Source: an uncultured Macellibacteroides sp. (GTDB taxonomy: Bacteria > Bacteroidota > Bacteroidia > Bacteroidales > Tannerellaceae). From it: 64,000 nt of DNA. The position numbers and the translations under genes are program-made. Below the pieces are notes generated by a model, which was not told where the DNA came from, ran no database searches, and worked only from the letters and a program-made list of their open reading frames with translations. The stretch lies in contig NZ_OY762974.1 in NCBI RefSeq assembly GCF_963667135.1, positions 434,001-498,000 of the forward strand. Direction: 5' to 3'. How positions within the stretch are numbered: the stretch's first letter is position 1; every line of letters starts with the position of its first letter. Shown piece by piece: positions 51,242 through 62,708 of the stretch.

Positions 51242-54200
51242 ATGAACTTGAAATCAAACACAAAGAAGAGGGGGAATGCCTTCAGAATCGGGAATTGGGG
51301 CGCTGGCCTTGCACTCCTGGTATTGCTATCCGCCGGCTCTGTAAAAGCAGAGAACGGATCAGCTTCAAATGATGGGCTAGCAGTAGCCCAACAAAGTTCT
51401 CGTACAATTTCGGGGGTTGTTAAGGACGCCACTGGCGAAACAATTATCGGAGCCAACGTATCTGTAAAAGGTACTACAACGGGAACAATCACCGATATTG
51501 ATGGTAAATTTTCATTAAACGTACCTGTAGGAAGCACAGTTAAGATCTCCTACATAGGTTACAAAGATTTCGAAACAGTAATATCAAACCAAACAACACT
51601 TGAAGTTGTAATGAAAGTGGATTCACAAACACTCGACGAAGTTGTAGTTGTGGGTTTTGGTACACAGAAAAAAGTGAATGTAACCGGTGCTGTTAGCATG
51701 GTTGGTTCGGAAGTTATCGAATCTCGTCCGGTACAAAATGTTTCTCAAGCATTACAAGGGGTAGTTCCCGGATTGAACTTTTCTGTAAACACTTCAGGAG
51801 GTGCGCTTGACAATACATTAAACGTAAATATTCGTGGTGCCGGAACAATCGGTTCCGGATCAAACTCGTCGCCATTGGTTTTGATAGACGGTGTAGAAGG
51901 TAACATGAATGCCATCAACCCTCAAGACATTGAAAGCATTTCTGTATTGAAAGATGCTGCTTCTGCTTCAATCTACGGTTCAAGAGCCGCTTTCGGGGTT
52001 ATCCTTATTACAACAAAAACTGGTACATCAGGCAAAACAAACGTAAACTATTCGGGTAACGTTCGTTTCACAGATGCATTGGCAGTGCCAGACATGTTGG
52101 ACTCGTATCGTTTTGCTCAGTATTATAACGAAGCTGCCAGAAACTCTGGTCAGGGCGCTGTGTTCAGTGAAACACAGATGCAACGTATACAAGCTTATCA
52201 AAAAGGCGAAATCAAAGACGGAGCTACGCTTAATCAGAACACAAACCGTTGGAACAACTATACGGGAGCTAATGCCGACACTGATTGGTTTGCCGAAATG
52301 TACAAAGATTGGGTTCCTTCACACGAACACAATTTAAGTGTTAGCGGCGGAAGTGATAAGATTACCTATTTGGTAAGTGGCAACTTCCTTGATCAGAACG
52401 GTCTTATCGCTCACGGAAAAGATAAGTTCAACAGATACACATTAAACGGTAAAATTAATGCAGTACTGTCTAAGCACGTAAAGTTGAACTATAGCTCTAA
52501 ATGGATTCGCGAAGATTACAGTCGTCCGTCTTATATGACAGGATTGTTTTTTCACAATATCGCACGTCGCTGGCCTGTTAACCCTGTGTATGATCCGAAC
52601 GGATATTACATGGAAGGTAACGAAGTTATTCAGATGGAAGATGGAGGTATTCAAAATAATCAGAAGGATTATACCTACCAGCAACTACAGCTTGTGATTG
52701 AGCCAATCAAAGACTGGAGAATCATTGCTGAAGGGAACGTTAATTCGATTACCAACTTCCAGCACTGGGAAGTATTACCAGTGTATGCCCACGCAGCGAA
52801 TGGCGATCCTTTTGCATTCTCATGGGATGGTCGTGCTGTAGGATCAACAACTGTTTCTGAATACGGCTACAAGGAAAACTTTTTGACAACCAACATCTAT
52901 TCCGACTACTCCAAGCAATTAGAAAGCGGACATAACTTCAAGGTAATGGGAGGTTTCAATGCCGAATTGATGAAAACAAGAAGCCTTACAGCTACTGGCG
53001 ATGGTTTAATTACTCCAAGCGTTCCTACTATCAGTACAACGACAACCAATCCTCGTATTGGCGGCGGATATGCTCATTGGTCGACTGCAGGATTCTTTGG
53101 CCGTTTAAATTACAACTACAAAGAACGTTACATGCTTGAAGCAAACGTGCGTTACGATGGAACTTCAAGATTTGTGGGTGACGAACGTTGGGGTATTTTC
53201 CCTTCTTTTTCATTAGGATGGAACATTGCACGCGAAGATTTCTTCACCGATTTTACAGACAAGGTAAGTACATTGAAATTGAGAGGTTCATGGGGACAAT
53301 TGGGTAACATGAATACAAATGCATGGTATCCTTTCTATCAATCTATGCCTGTTGGAACAAACAATGGTTACTGGTTAATCGATGGCGAAAAGACAAACAC
53401 AGCTACTGCTCCTGGTATTGTTAGTTCATTAATGACATGGGAGCGTGTTGAATCGTACGACTTAGGTTTGGACTGGGGTGCTTTCAATAACCGTTTAACA
53501 GGTACTTTCGACTACTTTAAACGTTCTACAAAAGATATGGTTGGTCCAGCTCCTGAATTGGAATCAGTTTTAGGTACTGGTGTTCCTAAGATCAACAACT
53601 CGGATATGGAATCGTATGGATTCGAACTTGAATTGTCATGGAGAGACCGTGTTGGTGATTTCTCTTACGGTGCAAAGCTTGTATTATCTGATGCACAGCA
53701 AAAAGTAACCCGTTACCCGAACGAAAGCTATAGCTTGGGAACCTGGTATAACGGACGCATGAACAATGAAATCTGGGGTTACACTACAATTGGTATAGCG
53801 AAGTCTCAGGAAGAGATGGACACTCATTTAGCCAAGGTAAAGCAAAGCCGTATGGGTAACCAATGGGCTGCCGGAGATATTATGTACGCCGATCTTAATA
53901 ATGATGGCGAAATTAGCAACGGAGCTAACACACTGGAAGATCATGGAGACTTATCAATCATTGGTAACAGCACTCCTCGTTACAACTATGGTATTACGCT
54001 GGATGCTGCATGGAAAGGTCTTGATTTCAGTGTATTCTTCCAAGGTGTAGGCAAAAGAGATTATGTTGTTGGTGGGGCTTACTTCTGGGGTGCAACCGGA
54101 GGAATGTGGCAGTCGGCCGGCTTTGAAGAGCATTGGGATTTCTTCCGTGGCGAAGACAATGCTTTGGGTGCTAACTTAAACGCTTACTATCCACGTCCGT

Positions 54201-54481
54201 TGTTTACTACAGGCAAGAATATGGCTACTCAGACCCGCTATTTGCAAGATGCATCATACCTGCGTATGAAGAATATCCAACTGGGCTATACACTTCCAAA
54301 AAGCTTTACCAGCAAAGCTGGAATGCAGTCGGTTCGTGTATATGTATCAGGCGACAATCTGGCAACGTTCAGCAGCATGTCAAAAATATTTGACCCTGAA
54401 ACAATTGGCGGCGACTGGGGTGATGGTAAATTATACCCATTAAGCAAAACTATTTCTGTTGGATTGAATGTTAATTTCTAA
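51242..54481 (+). CDS. SusC/RagA-family TonB-dependent transporter without STN domain
   Basis: 1079 residues. Signal region NWGAGLALLVLLSAGSVKAE, a carboxypeptidase-D-like domain (RTISGVVKDATGETIIGANVSVKGTTTGTITDIDGKFSL, about 54-92), TonB box DEVVVVGFGTQKK, plug (LVLIDGVEGNMNAINPQDIESISVLKDAASASIYGSRAAFGVILITTKTG) and a 22-strand-type barrel ending TISVGLNVNF. There is no STN domain and no adjacent anti-sigma gene, which fits control by the hybrid two-component system at the end of the window. Codon use looks more biased than in PUL 1, as in abundant proteins. susD follows after 15 bases. Confidence 0.95.
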   Translation: MNLKSNTKKRGNAFRIGNWGAGLALLVLLSAGSVKAENGSASNDGLAVAQQSSRTISGVVKDATGETIIGANVSVKGTTTGTITDIDGKFSLNVPVGSTVKISYIGYKDFETVISNQTTLEVVMKVDSQTLDEVVVVGFGTQKKVNVTGAVSMVGSEVIESRPVQNVSQALQGVVPGLNFSVNTSGGALDNTLNVNIRGAGTIGSGSNSSPLVLIDGVEGNMNAINPQDIESISVLKDAASASIYGSRAAFGVILITTKTGTSGKTNVNYSGNVRFTDALAVPDMLDSYRFAQYYNEAARNSGQGAVFSETQMQRIQAYQKGEIKDGATLNQNTNRWNNYTGANADTDWFAEMYKDWVPSHEHNLSVSGGSDKITYLVSGNFLDQNGLIAHGKDKFNRYTLNGKINAVLSKHVKLNYSSKWIREDYSRPSYMTGLFFHNIARRWPVNPVYDPNGYYMEGNEVIQMEDGGIQNNQKDYTYQQLQLVIEPIKDWRIIAEGNVNSITNFQHWEVLPVYAHAANGDPFAFSWDGRAVGSTTVSEYGYKENFLTTNIYSDYSKQLESGHNFKVMGGFNAELMKTRSLTATGDGLITPSVPTISTTTTNPRIGGGYAHWSTAGFFGRLNYNYKERYMLEANVRYDGTSRFVGDERWGIFPSFSLGWNIAREDFFTDFTDKVSTLKLRGSWGQLGNMNTNAWYPFYQSMPVGTNNGYWLIDGEKTNTATAPGIVSSLMTWERVESYDLGLDWGAFNNRLTGTFDYFKRSTKDMVGPAPELESVLGTGVPKINNSDMESYGFELELSWRDRVGDFSYGAKLVLSDAQQKVTRYPNESYSLGTWYNGRMNNEIWGYTTIGIAKSQEEMDTHLAKVKQSRMGNQWAAGDIMYADLNNDGEISNGANTLEDHGDLSIIGNSTPRYNYGITLDAAWKGLDFSVFFQGVGKRDYVVGGAYFWGATGGMWQSAGFEEHWDFFRGEDNALGANLNAYYPRPLFTTGKNMATQTRYLQDASYLRMKNIQLGYTLPKSFTSKAGMQSVRVYVSGDNLATFSSMSKIFDPETIGGDWGDGKLYPLSKTISVGLNVNF

Positions 54482-54496
54482 ATTATTTACGATCTT

Positions 54497-56503
54497 ATGA
54501 AACTTAAAATAAGCAAAAACATCGCACTTTCATGTATCGCCATGGGAGGACTGTTATTAAGCTCTTGTAACGATTTTCTTGACAGAGAACCGTTGGACGC
54601 AGTAACACCTACGCAATACTTTAATGCAGAAGCCGATTTGGCGGCCTACACAATTTCCTACTATAACTTTCCGACACACGGTGGCTGGGGAGTTGGTACG
54701 CTAAACATAGACAACGGAACAGACAATCAGGCTACAAGCGACCCCAATTACAATTATTATGTAAAGAACAACTGGAAAGTACCAGAGTCTGCCGGAGGTA
54801 ACTGGAATTTTAGCCGTATCAGAGCGTTCAACTATTTCTTCGAACAGGTTTTACCTAAAGCAGAAGCTAAAGCAATTGCCGGTTCAGAAAAAAATATCAA
54901 CCATTACATCGGCGAGGCTTACTTCCTCCGCGCTTTGGAATATTTTGACAAACTTCAGATGTTCGGCGATTTCCCTATAATTACGGAAACGTTGCCCGAC
55001 CAGCACGAAGTATTGATGGAAGCGAGTAAACGTCAGCCACGTAATATGGTTGCCCGCTTTATTATCGAAGACCTTGACAAAGCCATCAACTTGTTGCAGA
55101 GTAACTTCAAAAGCAAGAATCGTATTACTAAAAATGCAGCTTTATTGCTTAAGAGCCGGGTTGCATTATATGAAGCAAGCTTTCTGAAATATCACAGAGG
55201 AACTCCCCGTGTACCGGGCGAAGCTGGATGGCCTGGGGCTAAAATGGATTACAACGCTAATTTTTCTATCAACTTAGATTCCGAAATTGACTATTTCCTT
55301 ACACAGTCAATGAGTGCATCTAAAGAGGTAGCAGATCAGATTAGTCTTACTCCTAACTCGGGTGTTCTTAATCCTATCGGAACAGAATATGCCGGATGGA
55401 ATCCTTACTTTGAGATGTTTGCAGCAGTTGACATGTCTAAATACGACGAAGTAATTCTATGGAGATCTTACAATGCTGATTACACAACGCATGGTGTGAG
55501 TGTATATATCCGCAACGGTGGTAACTATGGTTTAACCAAGGGCTATGTAGATGGATTCCTAATGAAAAACGGACTACCTATCTATGCAACAGGGGCAGGC
55601 TTCACAACGGACAAAACCATTATGGAAACGAAAGCAGGACGCGACGAACGTTTGCAATTGTTCCTTGCCGGCGAAAAAGATCGTATGAGAGTTTCGGACG
55701 ACACAACATTCTTTGGAGCTCCTAATATTATTGGTCTTCAGGAAGTACGCGATGTAACCGGTTACCGGATGCGTAAATGTTTCTCTTACGATCCAGCACA
55801 AGCTCCCGGATCTGAGTTAATGTGTACTTACGGTTCAATTGTATACCGCGCTGTGGAAGCTTACCTGAATTACATAGAGGCAAGCTATATGAAAAACGGA
55901 TCTATTGACGCTACTGCAGCTAATTACTGGAGAGCAATCAGAGAAAGAGCCGGTGTTGATACTGATTTCAACAAGACAATTGCCGCTACCAACCTTAGTC
56001 TCGAAAACGATTGGGGAAAATATTCTGGCGAAACGTTAGTTGATGCAACATTATATAATATCCGTCGCGAACGCAGAAACGAATTGATGGGTGAAGGTAT
56101 GCGTATGGATGACCTGATCCGTTGGAGAGCGATGGACAAAGTTCAAAACTATGTAATTGAAGGATTTAACCTTTGGGATGAAGCCTACCTTTCTGAATTG
56201 TACTACGAAAAGGTGCAAGTTAACGGCGTTCCAACCGGTGAAATCAAAAACCTTCTTATTGCTGATGGAAGTGCTAAAGCAAACGTAAGCAGCAAAACAT
56301 TGAGTAAATATCTTCGTCCTTATCAAAAGGTACAGGCTAACAACGAAGTGTTTAATGGTTACAACTGGAGTAAAGCAAACTACTTGTACCCAATCGGTGT
56401 AAGAGAGCTTCAGCTTGCATCTCCTAACCAGGATGATGCCTCGGCTTCAGTTATTTACCAGAATCCTTACTGGCCAATTACTTCAAATTCGGCATTGGAA
56501 TAG
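54497..56503 (+). CDS. SusD/RagB-family glycan-binding lipoprotein
   Basis: 668 residues. Lipoprotein signal with lipobox GLLLSSC (Cys24), then NDFLDREPLD. The helical core includes YIGEAYFLRALEYFDKLQMFGDFPIITETL and ALLLKSRVALYEASFL; the C-terminal signature is YNIRRERRNELMGEGMRMDDLIRWRAMD. It is longer than the PUL 1 SusD, with extra loops typical of binders of larger or branched glycans. It forms the surface lid on the adjacent SusC. Followed by a strong terminator at 56543. Confidence 0.95.
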   Translation: MKLKISKNIALSCIAMGGLLLSSCNDFLDREPLDAVTPTQYFNAEADLAAYTISYYNFPTHGGWGVGTLNIDNGTDNQATSDPNYNYYVKNNWKVPESAGGNWNFSRIRAFNYFFEQVLPKAEAKAIAGSEKNINHYIGEAYFLRALEYFDKLQMFGDFPIITETLPDQHEVLMEASKRQPRNMVARFIIEDLDKAINLLQSNFKSKNRITKNAALLLKSRVALYEASFLKYHRGTPRVPGEAGWPGAKMDYNANFSINLDSEIDYFLTQSMSASKEVADQISLTPNSGVLNPIGTEYAGWNPYFEMFAAVDMSKYDEVILWRSYNADYTTHGVSVYIRNGGNYGLTKGYVDGFLMKNGLPIYATGAGFTTDKTIMETKAGRDERLQLFLAGEKDRMRVSDDTTFFGAPNIIGLQEVRDVTGYRMRKCFSYDPAQAPGSELMCTYGSIVYRAVEAYLNYIEASYMKNGSIDATAANYWRAIRERAGVDTDFNKTIAATNLSLENDWGKYSGETLVDATLYNIRRERRNELMGEGMRMDDLIRWRAMDKVQNYVIEGFNLWDEAYLSELYYEKVQVNGVPTGEIKNLLIADGSAKANVSSKTLSKYLRPYQKVQANNEVFNGYNWSKANYLYPIGVRELQLASPNQDDASASVIYQNPYWPITSNSALE

Positions 56504-56542
56504 GATTAAATTATTTCATTTCTCATCATAAAAGTTTGTTAT

Positions 56543-56593
56543 AAAACGGCTTACTGAACTTACCCGCGAGGGTCGGTTCAGATAAGCCGTTTT
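56543..56593 (+). terminator. Terminator after PUL 2 susD
   Basis: Long stem: AAAACGGCTTA (56543-56553) pairs with TAAGCCGTTTT (56583-56593), with the inner CTGAAC/GTTCAG pair; T-rich tail TTCTTT. Confidence 0.85.
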
Positions 56594-56675
56594 TCTTTAA
56601 CCACATTCTGCACGTTACTATACAGTGTAATTTAGTAAGATCACCTTCTATTTACGTTCAAATAAAGCATACAGT

Positions 56676-56767
56676 ATTCGTTCTACATATATCATTATCC
56701 TTAATGACATATATCAACAAGCTTAGCGACATTTGCAAGCTAGCTTGTCGACATATGTCAAACGAAT
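56676..56767. repeat. Array of palindromic units at 22-bp period (array B)
   Basis: Cores start at 56684, 56706, 56728 and 56750: TACATATATC, GACATATATC, GACATTTGCA and GACATATGTC, exactly 22 bp apart. It is bounded by ATTCG (56676-56680) and CGAAT (56763-56767), the same end motifs, the same 92-bp length and the same core offsets as array A at 12476-12567. Linkers CATTATCCTTAATGACA and CAAGCTTAGCGACA also mirror array A. The rest of the sequence differs, so it is an old or fast-changing relative. Confidence 0.75.
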
Positions 56768-56889
56768 AATATACTTCATTAAAACACGTTCAACACTATT
56801 GATTTACAGATAGGTTACAGCGTATTACTAGTAAATACACTAAGCATACAATAGCCACTGGCTTTATCTCCCACTTATCAATCACCTAT

Positions 56890-56975
56890 CTACCACACTA
56901 TCTATCACTCGGTTAATCTCCTGTTTTTAAATGGATTAACACCCTATTGGTGTGAGATGAGAGATGTTTTTCGTT
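56890..56975. repeat. Degenerate hairpin module related to 12245-12303
   Basis: TATCTATCAC...GGTTAATCTCCTG...GATGAGAGATG followed by TTTTTCG parallels CATCTGTCAC...GGTTTAATCTTCT...GTGACAGATG then TTTTTC at 12245. It includes TTAACACCCTATTGGTGTGA (56936-56955), close to TTAACACCCAATTGGGTGA at 12005-12023. Confidence 0.55.
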
Positions 56976-57025
56976 TTTTTTAATAATGAATCGTATGACA
57001 ATATATTTCATCGGCAACGAACTAA

Positions 57026-57062
57026 AAAAAGGGATGATCCTATAAACAGATCATCCCTTTTT
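57026..57062. terminator. Bidirectional terminator before the GH2 gene end
   Basis: Perfect 14-bp stem AAAAAGGGATGATC (57026-57039) / GATCATCCCTTTTT (57049-57062). A run one side, T run the other; it ends the GH20-GH2 transcript. Confidence 0.9.
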
Positions 57063-57091
57063 CTAAATCTATCCTGAAGGATAGTAAATAA

Positions 57092-60193
<3,102 letters not shown>

Positions 60194-60214
60194 TTATTTA
60201 TATATAGTATATTC

Positions 60215-62530
60215 TTATTCAACAATGACCTCGTCCACATACATCCATGAGGATTGTCCAGGACGTGTATGATCTTTCGGACATTTGCCGGGGTTCTTTA
60301 ATTCAATCCTAAGATATCTTCCCTTGGCCGACAAGCCAGAAAAAGGTTGATCTTGAATCCGTATTCCTTCTATAAAAATCTGCTTCGGTGTAAAGTGCAG
60401 AACACCTATTTCTTTAAAGGATTTATTATCGTCCGAAACGGAAAGCCTGATTTGAGCAGGTATATGAACTCCCATACCATAATTGGTAATGGTTCCGATT
60501 ACAACATTTCTTATTCGTTGCTTCTTTTGTAAATCAATTGTAAAAGAAGCATCGTTAGCGTACCAACCCATCCATTCAAAATCAGTGTGTTTATCACTTC
60601 CCCTCAAACCATTTGTAAGTCTGCTTCCTTCAATACCGGCACCTGATATTGGCTTAGCCGTGGCCTTATTCCACCGTACCGGCAAGATAAGAACTGCCCC
60701 TTGCTGAATTCCGTTTTTAAATGTTGCCGCTTTTATATCTGCACTGTTTGTTAGTAAAATACTATCCTGAAATAATAATGAAGATGAGTCGGGATCACTT
60801 TGGTCTGTTGTATAGCGGATTTCTACATCGGGGCGGATACAACTTATTACCACCTTTAGTCGGTTTCCGGTAGTTCCCGAAATATGATGATCCAAGTTGT
60901 ACATGGAACGCGACATATTCACATCCATGTTTAAGTAATGTTGGTTAACTCCATCCATCCGTTTTAAGAAATCGGGCCAGTCTTTCGTTCCTTTAGGGGA
61001 CCAGGCAACTTCGGCAAGCGCTGTAAGCCGCGGGTAGAGCAAATACTCCACCTCTTTGGATGTTGTAATAAACTCCGACCACAAGGATCCCTGTATTCCC
61101 AACAGTCTGGAAACAACTTCAGGCTCCCAATCTGGCTGTACAGGCTCATACTCGTAAACATCTTTCAGGGTGTTATTCCCAAAATAAGTACGAGGTTCGA
61201 ACCACTGCGGACCTTGGTATCGAATCAGATATAGAGTTTGAGCAGGAGTTAGTACAAATGGATTCCCCTGCTTTCCGGCATTATATCCGGCATTGCCAGT
61301 ACCTCTCCAACCGAAGATAACAGCACCTTCCGGAATGGAGGTATTTATCCATTCATCCCATCCCATTACTTCCTTTCCTTTACTCTTTACATACCGGCTT
61401 ACACGATTCATGAAATACCCTTGCAGGTCTTCCACTTTTGAAATCTTCTCATTCTTCATCCTCTGCTGGCAAAGCGGACACTGCAACCAATGCTTTTTGG
61501 AGGCTTCGTCGCCTCCCAGATGAATGTAACGCGAAGGGAAAAGAGCTGCAACTTCATCAATTACATTTTCCAAAAACTCAAATACCTTCTCGTTTCCTGC
61601 ACAATATACAATGTCAGCATCCAGACCTCCACCCCCCGGAAGAACCCCGATAAACTGGTTAACACTCTTACAAGCTAAATCCGGATAGGCAGACAGTGAT
61701 GAGTTTGTGTGGGCAGGCATCTCTATTTCAGGGATTATTTCAATACTTCGGGCTGCAGCGTATGCAACCAGTTCACGGATATCATCCTGCGTATAAAAAC
61801 CTCCTTCGGTAGTCTTTTCTCCCTTCCGGGCATTCTTTCTTTGAGCATAGTCTTCCTCCCTTTTTACTCTCCAGGCTCCTACCTCAGTAAGAAGTGGATA
61901 CTTCTTTATCTCCAAACGCCAGCCATTGCCGTCGACAAGATGCAGGTGAAGCTTATTGAGCTTAATCATAGACATTCCGTCTATCACTCGTAAAACCATC
62001 TCTTTTGGAATAAAGTAACGTGATACATCCAGCATTACCCCCCGGTAAGTAAACCTGGGAGAGTCAACTATCTTAATCGCTGCAACATTCCATGCTGTCT
62101 GTTGCTGTTCTTTTTTTTCTATAACCGAAGGTAACAGCTGACGGATTGTCTGAATCGCATAAAAGAATCCGTCTTTTCCGGAAGATTCAATGGTTATACT
62201 TTCGGGCGTAACATCCAACCGGTACGCTTCTGGTTTCAGCGTACTGTCTGTTATGAAATAAACAACGTTTTCACCCGGCGCACTGTAGGCAATGGGTGGC
62301 GTAAAACCTGCTGAAGAAGTAAACAAACTGATAAGCTGTAAAGCCACGTCCCTTTGTTGTTCGTTTTCAACCACACAAACGGTCTGTGCATTAAACGTGA
62401 AATGTCCTTGTTTTATCTGTTGCTCAACTGGGTTGGGTACAACAGAAATTCGTTCCGGCTGTTTAGCTTGAATTATGGTATTTCCAAGCATAAACAAACC
62501 GGTAACGAAAATCATCATTTTGTGTTTCAA
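60215..62530 (-). CDS. Secreted beta-N-acetylhexosaminidase, GH20
   Basis: 771 residues with signal peptide MKHKMMIFVTGLFMLGNTIIQAK. The N-terminal GH20b domain (25-150) precedes the catalytic barrel (155-520): RFTYRGVMLDVSRYFI, HLHLVDGNGWRLEIKKYP, IEIIPEIEMPAHTNSSL and the catalytic pair Asp341-Glu342 in HLGGDEASKKHW; WDEWINTSIPEGAVIFGWRG and the sugar-binding Trp in GIQGSLWSEFI follow. The C-terminal part has a chitobiase-like segment and a F5/8-type discoidin domain (LTNGLRGSDKHTDFEWMGWY...FTIDLQKKQRIRNVVIG). It cleaves terminal beta-GlcNAc/GalNAc by substrate-assisted catalysis. First gene of the minus-strand pair with GH2; -7 box at 62578-62585. Confidence 0.95.
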   Translation of the reverse strand: MKHKMMIFVTGLFMLGNTIIQAKQPERISVVPNPVEQQIKQGHFTFNAQTVCVVENEQQRDVALQLISLFTSSAGFTPPIAYSAPGENVVYFITDSTLKPEAYRLDVTPESITIESSGKDGFFYAIQTIRQLLPSVIEKKEQQQTAWNVAAIKIVDSPRFTYRGVMLDVSRYFIPKEMVLRVIDGMSMIKLNKLHLHLVDGNGWRLEIKKYPLLTEVGAWRVKREEDYAQRKNARKGEKTTEGGFYTQDDIRELVAYAAARSIEIIPEIEMPAHTNSSLSAYPDLACKSVNQFIGVLPGGGGLDADIVYCAGNEKVFEFLENVIDEVAALFPSRYIHLGGDEASKKHWLQCPLCQQRMKNEKISKVEDLQGYFMNRVSRYVKSKGKEVMGWDEWINTSIPEGAVIFGWRGTGNAGYNAGKQGNPFVLTPAQTLYLIRYQGPQWFEPRTYFGNNTLKDVYEYEPVQPDWEPEVVSRLLGIQGSLWSEFITTSKEVEYLLYPRLTALAEVAWSPKGTKDWPDFLKRMDGVNQHYLNMDVNMSRSMYNLDHHISGTTGNRLKVVISCIRPDVEIRYTTDQSDPDSSSLLFQDSILLTNSADIKAATFKNGIQQGAVLILPVRWNKATAKPISGAGIEGSRLTNGLRGSDKHTDFEWMGWYANDASFTIDLQKKQRIRNVVIGTITNYGMGVHIPAQIRLSVSDDNKSFKEIGVLHFTPKQIFIEGIRIQDQPFSGLSAKGRYLRIELKNPGKCPKDHTRPGQSSWMYVDEVIVE

Positions 62531-62577
62531 GATTTAGATACTTAGTATTGGATTATCGTATATTTTTGTATTCATTG

Positions 62578-62585
62578 CAAAGATA
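62578..62585 (-). promoter_or_regulatory. -7 box for the GH20-GH2 transcript
   Basis: TATCTTTG on the minus strand, 47 bases ahead of the GH20 start codon, in the divergent region shared with the sensor gene. Confidence 0.55.
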
Positions 62586-62708
62586 AAAAGCCCCTATTTG
62601 CAAAAAGTGCAATTTTGTCTATTGTTATTATAATTTTGTTTATAAAGGAGGTCTGCTAATTGAAATTTCAAAATAAATGGTACTTTTACAGGTAGATAAT
62701 CTGATAAT

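Larger units (their letters stand above)
56504..57091. other. 588-bp convergent intergenic region with repeats and two terminators
   Basis: Between susD (plus) and the GH2 gene (minus). It holds terminator 56543-56593, array B (56676-56767), a pyrimidine-rich tract with ATCACC/TATCTACC/TATCTATCAC words (56865-56910), the degenerate hairpin module (56890-56975), the motif TTAACACCCTATTGGTGTGA (56936-56955), and terminator 57026-57062. No coding frame. Confidence 0.65.
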
